In this document: piece after piece, positions 23,392 through 31,750 of the stretch
How positions within the stretch are numbered: position 1 is the stretch's first letter
Layout of the letters: each line of letters opens with the position of its first letter
From: JACRDV01 sp024860865 [NCBI: Methanobacteriota archaeon]
Lineage (GTDB): Archaea > JACRDV01
Direction of reading: 5' to 3'
Length of the DNA: 33,018 nt
NCBI GenBank assembly: GCA_024860865.1
Contig: JACRDV010000066.1
Location: 1 to 33,018, forward strand
Position numbers and translations under genes: made by a program
Notes under the pieces: model-generated
The model's input: the letters and a program-made list of their open reading frames with translations, nothing else
Databases searched by the model: none
Told to the model about the DNA's origin: nothing

Positions 23392-24936
23392 TTATTCCCA
23401 CTCAATACAGCCAGGCGGTTTGTGAGTGACATCATAAACAACTCTTGTAACCTGTGGCACTTCATTAGTTATTCTCGTGGAAATATTCTCTAAAAGTTCG
23501 TAGGGAATTTTTGCAAAACTGGCAGTCATAGCTTCTTTGCTTTCAACAGCTCTAATAGCAATCGTATAACCATAAGCTCTAGCATCGCCTTTTACTCCAG
23601 TGCTCTTTGTATCTGTTAAAACGGCAAAATACTGCCATAGACTTTCTTTTATTTTGGTTTTTTCTATTTCTTCTGTTACAATTTTGTCTGCTTTCCTAAC
23701 AATATCGATTTTTTCTTGCGTCACTTCACCAATAATTCTTACAGCAAGAGCGGGACCAGGAAATGGTTGTCTCCAAACTATCTCTTTTGGTAATCCCAGT
23801 TTTTCTGCAACTTTTCTAACCTCATCTTTGTATAAATCTCTTAATGGCTCAACGATGGCTTTAAATTCGATTTTAGTTGGTAAACCTGCAACATTGTGGT
23901 GCGTCTTTATTTTGTCTGAATGCTTCCTGAAGCCGGATTCAATTCTATCTGGATATATTGTTCCTTGTAAAAGATATTCTGCTCCAACCTTTTTTGCAAC
24001 TTCTTCAAAAACTCTAATAAATTCTTCTCCAATGACTTTTCTCTTTTGTTCTGGGTCAATGACGCCTCGTAGTTTTTCTAGAAATCTTTTTTTTGCATCA
24101 ACTAGAATCAAATTCATGTCAAATTTTTCAAAAGTATTTTTAACAAATTCTGGTTCGTTCTCGCGCATAAATCCATGGTCAACAAAAACTGCTGTCAAAT
24201 TTTTTCCTACAGCTTTTGCAGCCAAAACTGCAGTGATGCTTGAATCGACGCCTCCACTTAGAGCTATAATGCACTTATGATCCTTAACAATTTGTTTCAC
24301 TTCATCAACGGCTTTATTTACAAAACTCTCCATTGTCCAATTCGGTTGGCATTTGCAAACATTAAAAATAAAGTTTTTCAGCATCAACATACCGTGTTCT
24401 GTATGGATAACTTCGGGATGCCATTGCAAACCATATACCGGCTTTTCTCTGTGCCTGAAACCAGCTATTGGACAATTTTCTGTATGTGCTAGAGTTTCAT
24501 ATTCGCTAGGAAGCTCGTAAACTGTATCACCGTGGCTCATCCAAACTTTCTCTTTCTTGCTTAACCCTTCTAGCACACCAACAGGTTTATCAATAGTTGC
24601 GTAGGTTATCCCATATTCTTTTTTTACTGCAGGTTCAACTTTTCCACTTAAAAAATGTGCGATTAGCTGGTGCCCATAGCATAAACCCAAAATAGGGATA
24701 TTTAAATCCAAGATTTTTGGATCACACTTAGGAGCATTTTTTTCATAAACACTTGATGGGCCGCCAGATAAAATCATTCCCTTAATGTTAAACTTTTTGG
24801 TTAAATCCTCAATTTCTTCTTGAGTTATATCACATGGAACTACTTCCGAATAGACACTATGCTCTCTAACTCTCCTGCCAATAAGATGGGCGTATTGCCC
24901 GCCAAAATCAAGGATTAAGATGGTGTCTGCCCTCAT
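23392..24936 (-). CDS. guaA: GMP synthase (glutamine-hydrolysing), fused form
   Basis: The 514-residue enzyme joins a class I glutamine amidotransferase (ILGLCYGHQLIAH with the catalytic Cys, and WHPEVIHTE) to a PP-loop ATP pyrophosphatase (IIALSGGVDSSITAV) and the C-terminal dimer domain ending THKPPGCIEWE. It converts XMP to GMP using glutamine. Many archaea carry the two halves as separate genes, so the fused form is worth noting. The start at 24936 gives the expected RADTILILDFGGQY beginning. A TTAAAG-type promoter sequence lies 25-45 bases upstream and overlaps a repeated 21-bp element. Confidence 0.95.
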   Translation of the reverse strand: MRADTILILDFGGQYAHLIGRRVREHSVYSEVVPCDITQEEIEDLTKKFNIKGMILSGGPSSVYEKNAPKCDPKILDLNIPILGLCYGHQLIAHFLSGKVEPAVKKEYGITYATIDKPVGVLEGLSKKEKVWMSHGDTVYELPSEYETLAHTENCPIAGFRHREKPVYGLQWHPEVIHTEHGMLMLKNFIFNVCKCQPNWTMESFVNKAVDEVKQIVKDHKCIIALSGGVDSSITAVLAAKAVGKNLTAVFVDHGFMRENEPEFVKNTFEKFDMNLILVDAKKRFLEKLRGVIDPEQKRKVIGEEFIRVFEEVAKKVGAEYLLQGTIYPDRIESGFRKHSDKIKTHHNVAGLPTKIEFKAIVEPLRDLYKDEVRKVAEKLGLPKEIVWRQPFPGPALAVRIIGEVTQEKIDIVRKADKIVTEEIEKTKIKESLWQYFAVLTDTKSTGVKGDARAYGYTIAIRAVESKEAMTASFAKIPYELLENISTRITNEVPQVTRVVYDVTHKPPGCIEWE

Positions 24937-24962
24937 AGCTACTACTTAATTACATTTAATAC

Positions 24963-24983
24963 TTTAATTATTACTTTAACTGC
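24963..24983 (+). repeat. 21-bp repeat, copy A (upstream of guaA)
   Basis: This sequence, TTTAATTATTACTTT then A then ACTGC, recurs at 26045-26065 in the same orientation with one difference (A to G at position 16). It lies 27-47 bases before the guaA start, in the core promoter. The two copies bracket the vapBC module. Confidence 0.6.
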
Positions 24984-25089
24984 TTATCTTTTTTAGCCTG
25001 ATTAAACGCGATTAGAAATTTTTTTGTCAATAAAAGATTAGAAATCCTAAACTAAAAGTAAACCATAATTTTTAGATACATATTAAACA

Positions 25090-25116
25090 TTGGAATAGTA
25101 AAATAATGAATTCCAA
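25090..25116. repeat. 7-bp inverted repeat upstream of vapBC
   Basis: TTGGAAT and ATTCCAA are separated by 13 bases, ending about 68 bases before the vapB start. It could be an operator for the AbrB-type antitoxin, or a chance palindrome in AT-rich DNA. The surrounding spacer 24937-25184 shows nothing else coding. Confidence 0.35.
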
Positions 25117-25184
25117 AAAATTTTGTGCCGTAGTTTAGCTTTTAGTAGAAATACTTAAATATTTTGTATAACTATTTTAAAAGT

Positions 25185-25439
25185 ATGACAATTAAAAAAG
25201 TAGAACTTATAACTAAAATAGGATCTAAAGGACAGATAGTTTTAAAAAAGGAAATTAGAAAAGCTTTAGGTTTAAAACCTGGTTCTATGGTAAAAGAAAA
25301 ACTTTTTAAAGGAAAAATAATTGTTGAACCATTTGATCCTATAGAGAGAATAATGAAAATCGCAAGCAAATATCCTAAATTTGATTTTAAAAAAGCTTGG
25401 AGAGAAGTACAAGAAGAAAGGAGAAGAAATGAGAGATGA
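25185..25439 (+). CDS. vapB: VapB-type antitoxin, AbrB family
   Basis: The 84-residue protein has the AbrB swapped-hairpin DNA-binding domain: ITKIGSKGQIVLKKEIRKAL followed by GLKPGSMVKEKLFKGKIIVEP. A charged helical tail (FDFKKAWREVQEERRRNER) should wrap the toxin. I use the ATG at 25185; the frame is open to a TTG at 25164 but that adds nothing conserved. AAATACTTAAATATT about 25 bases before is a promoter-like sequence, implying a leaderless message. The stop overlaps the toxin start (ATGA). Confidence 0.85.
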   Translation: MTIKKVELITKIGSKGQIVLKKEIRKALGLKPGSMVKEKLFKGKIIVEPFDPIERIMKIASKYPKFDFKKAWREVQEERRRNER

Positions 25440-25837
25440 AGTTTTGTGCGGATACTTGGTTTATCCTTAAACTTTTTAATGGCGACACTAAATCAACTGA
25501 ATTGTTAAAGGATGTGAAGTTTGGTAAAGATGAATTGATCATTCCTATAACAACAATCGCTGAATCATATAAAAAGTTTTTTGGACAAGGAGTGACTGAA
25601 ATAGATATAGAACATTTTTTAGATAGTTTACAAATTATTGAAAAAGTCCATCTGATTAATTTGGATAAAAGTTTTTGCAAGGAAGCGGCAAAGGTATCTC
25701 TATCTTTCGAAGTTCCAATTATGGATTCTTTTGTAGCTGCTACAGCAAGATTATCTAAATGTCATTTCGTTCTTTCTGATGATGAAGATTTAAAAAAATT
25801 GCATAGAAAAAAATATATAAAACTTAAATCTTGGTAA
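25436..25837 (+). CDS. vapC: VapC-type toxin, PIN-domain ribonuclease
   Basis: The 133-residue PIN protein keeps the acidic site: Asp6 (CADTWFI), Glu43 (ITTIAESY), Asp97 (PIMDSFVAATA) and Asp115-118 (LSDDEDLKKL). Such toxins cut tRNA or rRNA with Mg2+. The 4-base ATGA overlap with vapB is the classic antitoxin-toxin coupling. All key residues are present, so it looks active. The pair lies between guaA and amtB, bracketed by a 21-bp direct repeat. Confidence 0.87.
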   Translation: MKFCADTWFILKLFNGDTKSTELLKDVKFGKDELIIPITTIAESYKKFFGQGVTEIDIEHFLDSLQIIEKVHLINLDKSFCKEAAKVSLSFEVPIMDSFVAATARLSKCHFVLSDDEDLKKLHRKKYIKLKSW

Positions 25838-26044
25838 ATGAGATTTTTGGTCTTTCTAGGCGAGATACTTATTTTGCTAAGGCCTTGGCTACATAAAGGG
25901 ATTTGCAAAAGGAATATTTCTCTATATCTGGCTTCCTTCCAATTATCAGGGAGCATTTCAAAACTACCAGCGGTTGAGCAGCTAGCAAGGGTAATAAAAA
26001 TTTTTAAACTGCTAACCACAACTTTTGTATTTAAGAGCGTTAAT

Positions 26045-26065
26045 TTTAATTATTACTTTGACTGC
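26045..26065 (+). repeat. 21-bp repeat, copy B (upstream of amtB)
   Basis: Same as copy A at 24963-24983 with a single A-to-G change at position 16, same orientation. It ends 117 bases before the amtB ATG. See copy A. Confidence 0.6.
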
Positions 26066-26100
26066 GAGAAGTTACTAATTTTCATACCATTTTCATTTAT

Positions 26101-26158
26101 CTATATAGTTTTTTTATTTTTTTATATCTCACTATTTTTTTTAGAATAGCTATATAAA
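26101..26158 (+). promoter_or_regulatory. amtB promoter with element shared with the AbrB-PhoU gene
   Basis: CTATATAGTTTTTTTATT at 26101-26118, followed by a TTATATCTCACTATTTTT stretch, matches 32775-32815 upstream of the AbrB-PhoU gene over about 43 bases with few differences and one gap. The TATA box GCTATATAAAG (26149-26159) is about 28 bases before the ATG at 26183, so amtB mRNA is probably leaderless. The shared element lies just upstream of this TATA box, a position suited to activator or repressor binding. Confidence 0.6.
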
Positions 26159-26182
26159 GTAATATTTTTCTTTTTAATCTCC

Positions 26183-27481
26183 ATGCTAAGAAAAAAATTC
26201 TTTACAACTATAATTGCGGTGGCAATTTCATTACTAATAGTGCCAAACATAGTTGCCGCTGAAGCCGTAGATACTGGAGATACAGCATGGGTTTTAACAG
26301 CATCAGCATTAGTTATGATAATGATACCAGGTGTCGGTTTATTCTACGGGGGCATGGTACGAAGAAAAAATGCAATTTCAACAATTATGTTTAGTTTTAC
26401 AATTCTCTGTCTCATTAGTGTTCAGTGGGTTCTCTATGGCTACAGTTTAGCTTTCGGACCCGATAAAGGAGGAATAATTGGAAGTCTTGAGTGGCTTGGG
26501 TTAAGAGGGGTTGATCAAGAGCCGAATCCAGATTATGCTGCGACCATACCTGCATTAGCCTTTATGATTTTCCAAGCAATGTTTGCTATAATAACACCTG
26601 CTTTAGTTACTGGTGCTTTTGTAGAGCGCATAAAATTTAGCGCATTTATCATCTTCACACTCCTTTGGGCAACGCTTGTGTATGATTTTATCGCCCACTG
26701 GGTCTGGGGAGTTGGTGGTTGGTTACGCAACCTAGGAGCTCTTGATTTTGCTGGTGGCACAGTTGTTCACATTAGCTCAGGTGTATCTGCCCTTGCGATA
26801 GCTCTAGCAATTGGCGCTCGCAAAGGATTTGGGAAAGAACCTATGGAACCCCACAATATACCTATGACTGTGCTTGGAGCAGTCTTGCTATGGTTTGGTT
26901 GGTTTGGCTTTAATGCGGGTAGCGCAGTAGCTTCTGGAGGCTTAGCATCGAGTGCCTTTGTAGTTACTAATACAGCCACAGCTGCAGCAGCTTTAACTTG
27001 GATGTTTCTAAGTTGGATGCGCAAAGTTCCGAGTGTTCTCGGTATTGCAAGCGGAGCAATAGCAGGGCTTGTTGCAATAACTCCAGCCTCTGGATTTGTA
27101 GGCCCTATGGCTGCAATTGTTATTGGCGTTGGAGCAGGCGCATTTTGCTACTATGCTATGCTCTTTAGAATGAAGAAACGAATAGATGAATCACTTGATG
27201 TTTGGGCTGTCCATGGAATAGGTGGTTCATGGGGAGCAATAGCCACAGGGATCTTCGCAAGTACAGCCGTTAATCCCGCAGGTGCAAATGGATTAATTTA
27301 TGGAAATCCTATGCAAGTGGCTACTCAAGCAACTGCTGTAGCAACAACTTGGATATATGCGTTTGCAGTTACATGGATTTTAGCAAAGATTGTGAATGCA
27401 ATTATTGGCTTAAGAGTCAGAGATGAGGAGGAAGAAGTAGGCCTAGATATCTCACAGCATGGAGAAAAGGCATATCCTTAG
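26183..27481 (+). CDS. amtB: Ammonium transporter (Amt/MEP/Rh family)
   Basis: The 432-residue protein has a signal-like first helix (to about residue 25) and eleven transmembrane segments. Landmark motifs are [25 protein letters not shown], the phenylalanine gate region around [30 protein letters not shown] with the first pore His, and [15 protein letters not shown] with the second pore His. A cytoplasmic tail ends in [11 protein letters not shown]. It conducts NH4+/NH3 into the cell and is expected to be blocked by the GlnK T-loop. The glnK gene begins 9 bases after its stop, the usual archaeal pair. Confidence 0.95.
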   Translation: MLRKKFFTTIIAVAISLLIVPNIVAAEAVDTGDTAWVLTASALVMIMIPGVGLFYGGMVRRKNAISTIMFSFTILCLISVQWVLYGYSLAFGPDKGGIIGSLEWLGLRGVDQEPNPDYAATIPALAFMIFQAMFAIITPALVTGAFVERIKFSAFIIFTLLWATLVYDFIAHWVWGVGGWLRNLGALDFAGGTVVHISSGVSALAIALAIGARKGFGKEPMEPHNIPMTVLGAVLLWFGWFGFNAGSAVASGGLASSAFVVTNTATAAAALTWMFLSWMRKVPSVLGIASGAIAGLVAITPASGFVGPMAAIVIGVGAGAFCYYAMLFRMKKRIDESLDVWAVHGIGGSWGAIATGIFASTAVNPAGANGLIYGNPMQVATQATAVATTWIYAFAVTWILAKIVNAIIGLRVRDEEEEVGLDISQHGEKAYP

Positions 27482-27829
<348 letters not shown>

Positions 27830-27861
27830 TTAATTCTATTTTTTTATACTCATTTTGTAAA

Positions 27862-27942
27862 ATGGTACAAATGTACGAAGAAATCCTAGATGAGCTATAC
27901 CAAATAAAAGCACAAAAAAGCCAGGGAGCCATGTTAAGATGA
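27862..27942 (+). CDS. 26-residue ORF between glnK and the amidohydrolase gene
   Basis: The frame MVQMYEEILDELYQIKAQKS... starts with ATG at 27862 and ends by overlapping the amidohydrolase start as ATGA (27939-27942). The peptide is a likely amphipathic helix. The stop-start overlap is the same kind of coupling seen at vapBC and suggests it is really translated, possibly as a leader that delivers ribosomes to the next gene. There is no clear ribosome site and no known family. Confidence 0.45.
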   Translation: MVQMYEEILDELYQIKAQKSQGAMLR

Positions 27943-28670
27943 TAATTGATGCCCATAATCACGTAGGCGGACCAGATAAAGGAGATTATGCAAAGCAATC
28001 TGCGGAGGAGATAGTAACAGTTATGGATAGGTTAGGTATCGACAAAGCAGTGATTTTCCCATTCAACGAACTTGAACCAGGAATTTCTTTCTCACTAGCT
28101 AACGATCGTACTGCACAATCTGTCCAGAAATATCCGGATAGACTCATTGGGTTTGCTAGATTAGATCCAAATTACAAAGAGAGAGCAGTAGAAGAATTGG
28201 AACGCTCCATAAAGAAACTTGGATTAAAAGGACTAAAACTGCATCCAACTAGCCAAAATTTTTCTCTCGATGACCCTTACGTTTTAAAAATAATTGAAAA
28301 AACTGCTGAGCTAAAAATACCAGTAGTCTTCGATTCTGGAAAAACACTTTCTCTACCTGAATACATTGGGAAACTGGCTGAGCAGGTTCCAGATTCAACC
28401 ATTATCATGGCCCATATGCGCGGTCCAAATTATTTAGAAGTAGCAAAAAAATTTGACAATATTTTCCTAGGAACCACTGGGATGTTTGCTATAGATAAAC
28501 TCCAAAAAGCACTAAATACTCTAGGAGCAGAGAAGCTAATAGTAGGTTCAGACTCGCCTTATATAAAAATGGAGCAAGAGCTAAAAAAAATTGATCTAAT
28601 ACCAAACATTAAAGAGGAGGAAAAGGGCTTAATTTCAGGAGAAAACATGAGAAAAATATTAAAGATATAA
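27939..28670 (+). CDS. Amidohydrolase_2 family metal-dependent hydrolase
   Basis: The 243-residue TIM-barrel hydrolase has IIDAHNHVGG (HxH metal site) at the start, GLKGLKLHPTSQNF, a FDSGKT segment, IIMAHMRG with the later metal His, and the final Asp in LIVGSDSPY. These give a mononuclear or binuclear metal site for hydrolysis or decarboxylation of an unknown substrate. It lies between glnK and glnA, 35 bases before the latter. Amidohydrolase_2 and type I glutamine synthetase domains are fused in FluG and NodGS proteins, so the pairing may reflect a functional link. Confidence 0.82.
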   Translation: MIIDAHNHVGGPDKGDYAKQSAEEIVTVMDRLGIDKAVIFPFNELEPGISFSLANDRTAQSVQKYPDRLIGFARLDPNYKERAVEELERSIKKLGLKGLKLHPTSQNFSLDDPYVLKIIEKTAELKIPVVFDSGKTLSLPEYIGKLAEQVPDSTIIMAHMRGPNYLEVAKKFDNIFLGTTGMFAIDKLQKALNTLGAEKLIVGSDSPYIKMEQELKKIDLIPNIKEEEKGLISGENMRKILKI

Positions 28671-28705
28671 TTTCTATTTTTGGGTTATTATTCGGAGGTA
28701 ATAAA

Positions 28706-30148
28706 ATGACTATAACTGCTGAAAAAATTATGGAAATAATTCAAAAGGAAAAAATTCGATGGATTGATTTACAATTTTTAGATGTTCCAGGATATCTACA
28801 ACACTTGACAATGCCATATCATGATCTTAGTGTTGAAAGTTTCAAGGAAGGTGTTGGTAAACTCGATGGCTCTTCGATCAAAGGGTTTAAAGCAATATAT
28901 GAGTCAGATATGCTGATGGTTCCAGACCCGACAACTTTTGCAATTATCCCCTGGACTCAACATAAAACAGCTAGAATGTTTGTTGATATTCGAGAAGCAT
29001 ATGGTGGGCCAAGATTCTCGAGAGACTCTAGACATATTGCACAACGAGCTGAAGAAGCAGTTAAAAAAGCTGGCTTTGATATTTCATATTGGGGCCCAGA
29101 ACTTGAATATTTTGTTTTTGATTCGGTCAAAATATTTCCAAGCTCCTTAGCTGCAAAAGATGCTTGGAGTGGAGTTGGTTATTCCATTGAATCTAAAGAG
29201 GCAATTTGGGCCCAAGGAGGGATAAATTTTCCAATTAGATTTAAAGAAGGGTACTATCCAGCTCCGCCTCAAGATACTTTACAAGACTACCGCTCAGAAG
29301 TTTCTTCAATTTTAGAAGACAATTTTGAAATTAAAACAGATGCCCACCACCATGAAGTTGCAACTGCGGGACAAGTAGAAATTGATATGGCCTATGCTCC
29401 ACTAACCCGCATGGCAGACAACGTTGTTACCTACAAATTCGTTGCAAAAAATGTTGCTTATATGAGGGGTATGATAGCAACTTTTATGCCAAAACCAATC
29501 TTTGGTGATAATGCCTCTGGTATGCATACTCACCAGAGTCTGTGGAAAGGGGGAAAGAATTCCTTTTACGATCCCGACGATGAGTATGCGGAAATTAGCC
29601 AAGTTTGTCGGTATTATATTGGAGGGCTAATGGAACACAGCAGAGCCTTAGCTGCGATAGTTGCTCCAACTACTAACTCGTATAAGCGATTAGTTCCAGG
29701 ATATGAAGCTCCTGTCTATATTGCTTGGTCAAAAAGAAATCGATCGGCCAATGTTAGGGTCCCTGTCTATCATAAAGGTACTGAATATGCAATGAAGACC
29801 AAACGCGTTGAATTTAGACCACCAGATACTGCGTGCAATCCATACTATGCCTTTGCGGCTATGCTTGCTGCTGGTCTTGACGGTATTAAAAATAAAATTG
29901 ACCCAGGTGATCCAATAGATGAGAATATCTATCATTTAACACCTAAGCAAAGAAGAGATCTCGGTGTAAAAGAACTACCAGGGTCACTTAAAGAGGCAAT
30001 TGAAGAACTGAGTGCCGATAGAGATTTCTTAGAACTAATTTTCTCAAGCGATGCCATAGACACTTGGGTCGATATGAAGGCAGAGGAATATACGCAAAAT
30101 TCTATAAGACCTACGCCATATGAATTCTATCAATACTTCGACATCTAA
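28706..30148 (+). CDS. glnA: Glutamine synthetase, type I
   Basis: The 480-residue enzyme carries the GS signatures: KLDGSSIKGF near residue 52, YWGPELEYFVFD with metal Glu residues, DAHHHEVATAGQVEID, NASGMHTHQSLW, and the substrate/ATP arginines in KRNRSANVRVP and KRVEFRPPD. It condenses ammonia and glutamate using ATP. A strong CGGAGGT ribosome site lies 8 bases before the ATG. I do not see the adenylylation Tyr segment of the enteric type, so control probably comes through GlnK or small proteins. It is the core of the amtB-glnK-glnA unit. Confidence 0.95.
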   Translation: MTITAEKIMEIIQKEKIRWIDLQFLDVPGYLQHLTMPYHDLSVESFKEGVGKLDGSSIKGFKAIYESDMLMVPDPTTFAIIPWTQHKTARMFVDIREAYGGPRFSRDSRHIAQRAEEAVKKAGFDISYWGPELEYFVFDSVKIFPSSLAAKDAWSGVGYSIESKEAIWAQGGINFPIRFKEGYYPAPPQDTLQDYRSEVSSILEDNFEIKTDAHHHEVATAGQVEIDMAYAPLTRMADNVVTYKFVAKNVAYMRGMIATFMPKPIFGDNASGMHTHQSLWKGGKNSFYDPDDEYAEISQVCRYYIGGLMEHSRALAAIVAPTTNSYKRLVPGYEAPVYIAWSKRNRSANVRVPVYHKGTEYAMKTKRVEFRPPDTACNPYYAFAAMLAAGLDGIKNKIDPGDPIDENIYHLTPKQRRDLGVKELPGSLKEAIEELSADRDFLELIFSSDAIDTWVDMKAEEYTQNSIRPTPYEFYQYFDI

Positions 30149-30160
30149 GAGGTGAATAAA

Positions 30161-30472
30161 ATGGGTGTTTATCGCGTTACAAGCCCAGCGGCACAAGCTT
30201 ATGCAGCAAGAGAGAAGGTACTTGGAAGTGGAATTACCATTTTGGGATCAGCATCAGAGAAAATAGCTTCTCTTGACAAAATAACTCTAGAAAAGTGTGG
30301 TGATATTGCAGCTGAACTACTCCCTCATGCACCTGGTTATGCTGGAAAATTACTTCATGTCTCAGCAAGATTGTTCTGGGCTCTTGCTAGGGTAAAGGAA
30401 AAGGAAACTAAAGTCATTCCACTGGAGGAGTTAGAAAAGAAAATCGAAGAACTTAAAACATTACTTGGTTAA
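30161..30472 (+). CDS. Protein of unknown function directly after glnA
   Basis: The 103-residue protein begins MGVYRVTSPAAQAYAAREKV, is rich in Ala and Gly, and ends in a Lys/Glu coiled-coil-like helix (PLEELEKKIEELKTLLG). There is no signal peptide, clear membrane helix or known motif. A good GAGGTG site precedes the ATG at 30161; a GTG at 30152 is less likely. It starts 12 bases after the glnA stop and is followed by T-rich terminator sequence, so it is the last gene of the glnA transcript. Position and size suggest a glutamine synthetase accessory or inhibitor, but this is inference. Confidence 0.7.
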   Translation: MGVYRVTSPAAQAYAAREKVLGSGITILGSASEKIASLDKITLEKCGDIAAELLPHAPGYAGKLLHVSARLFWALARVKEKETKVIPLEELEKKIEELKTLLG

Positions 30473-30497
30473 TTCCTTTTTTATTCTAATTTTTTTG
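30473..30497 (+). terminator. T-rich archaeal terminator after the nitrogen operon
   Basis: Two T-runs (about 30477-30482 and 30490-30496) follow the last stop codon at once, typical of archaeal intrinsic termination, and a separate promoter serves hisC. Confidence 0.45.
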
Positions 30498-30553
30498 GGA
30501 AAAAATGTAGTTGTGATCATTTTTCTTAAGTTTATTAACTGATATGGTATTGA

Positions 30554-31645
30554 ATGTTCAGAGAAGTATTAAATTATATAAGACCCTATGATGCCGGAAT
30601 TTTTCCAGAAGACCTATACAAAAAATACGGCATCAGCGAAAAGAATGTGGTTAACTTAGGTTCTAATGAGAACCCATATCCTCCTCCAAAGAGCGTGATT
30701 AAAGAAATAGTAAAAGAATCCTCACATGTGAATAGATATCCAGATCCGTCATATCCAGAGTTAAAGCAAAAACTTTCAGAGTATACTGGTTTACCCATAG
30801 AAAATATTGCTGTTGGAAGTGGCGCTAGCGAAATTTTAGACAGCATTTGCAAGATTACTTTAAATCCATTTGATAAAGTTGTTATACCCATTCCTTCTTA
30901 TTCCATATACATTCTTATTTCAATGCTAAGAGATGCGAGTATTGAATATATAAAAACTGAGGACCAAAATTTTGAATTTAGAGCAGAGCAAGTAATCAAT
31001 TTTGGAAAAGATGTGAACCTAATCTTCTTAAACTCTCCTAATAATCCAACTGGAAAGAGTATTCCTAGAGAAGAAATCATTAAAATAATTGAGGGGACAA
31101 ATGCACTTGTTGTAGTGGATGAAGCTTATTATGAATTTTCTAGAAAAACTATTGCAGAGAAGGTTAATGAATATAACAATCTACTAGTTGTTCGATCCAT
31201 GTCAAAGTTTTTTAGCCTAGCTGGCCTGAGAATTGGATATGCTTTATCTAATCCTAAAATTATTGAAATGATAGAGAAAGTAAGACTTGCATTCACTATT
31301 AGCAATATAGCTGAAAAGGCGGCTATTAAAGCATTAGAAAAGCAAAATTGGTATTTAAAAATAAGGGAAAAAATAATAGCTGAACGAGACTTTGTTATGC
31401 GAGAAATTAGCAGGACAAAAGGTTTTACTGTTATTCCTTCAGATGCAAATTTTTTATTAATTAAGTTGCCTGCAAAAGTGAATATGTCTGCAATTATGGA
31501 AGAGCTAAATAAAAAAGGTATCATAGTGAGAGACGTGACTGAAGTCCCAGGTTTGAAAAATAATTATATAAGAATAACTATAGGAAAAAAACAAGAGAAT
31601 AGAGCAGTTATTTCTGCTCTAAGAGAACTCAGCTTGAAATGGTAG
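30554..31645 (+). CDS. hisC: Histidinol-phosphate aminotransferase
   Basis: The 363-residue fold-type I PLP enzyme has NLGSNENPYPPP (36-45), RYPDPSYPELKQKL, VGSGASEILD, SPNNPTGKS, VVDEAYYEF and the PLP lysine at about 218 in RSMSKFFSLAGLRIGYA. It transfers an amino group from glutamate to imidazole acetol phosphate in histidine synthesis. No other his genes are in the window. The ATG at 30554 has TTAAGTTTATT about 28 bases upstream, implying a leaderless message. A related aromatic aminotransferase role cannot be ruled out, but the N-terminal motifs favour HisC. Confidence 0.88.
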   Translation: MFREVLNYIRPYDAGIFPEDLYKKYGISEKNVVNLGSNENPYPPPKSVIKEIVKESSHVNRYPDPSYPELKQKLSEYTGLPIENIAVGSGASEILDSICKITLNPFDKVVIPIPSYSIYILISMLRDASIEYIKTEDQNFEFRAEQVINFGKDVNLIFLNSPNNPTGKSIPREEIIKIIEGTNALVVVDEAYYEFSRKTIAEKVNEYNNLLVVRSMSKFFSLAGLRIGYALSNPKIIEMIEKVRLAFTISNIAEKAAIKALEKQNWYLKIREKIIAERDFVMREISRTKGFTVIPSDANFLLIKLPAKVNMSAIMEELNKKGIIVRDVTEVPGLKNNYIRITIGKKQENRAVISALRELSLKW

Positions 31646-31750
31646 GGAAACATAAAACTTTGTAAATATGAATAAAGAAGATTTGCAAGCACTTGATCAG
31701 ATAGGCTCAAATCACAGGAGTAAAGCTGATCTGGCAACAAATGAGTTGCT

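Larger units (their letters stand above)
25838..26182. other. Spacer between vapC and amtB, no confident gene
   Basis: Frames are open on both strands over 25838-26019, including a 103-residue plus-strand frame directly after the vapC stop, but none reads like a known family. Short protein-like pieces in several plus frames (for example GFAKGIFLYIWLPS) suggest decayed coding DNA. The last 90 bases hold the second 21-bp repeat copy and the amtB promoter. Confidence 0.4.

Noticed and set aside
25762-26149. Overlapping open frames on both strands after vapC
   Set aside because: Neither shows a family pattern; kept only as an unresolved spacer.
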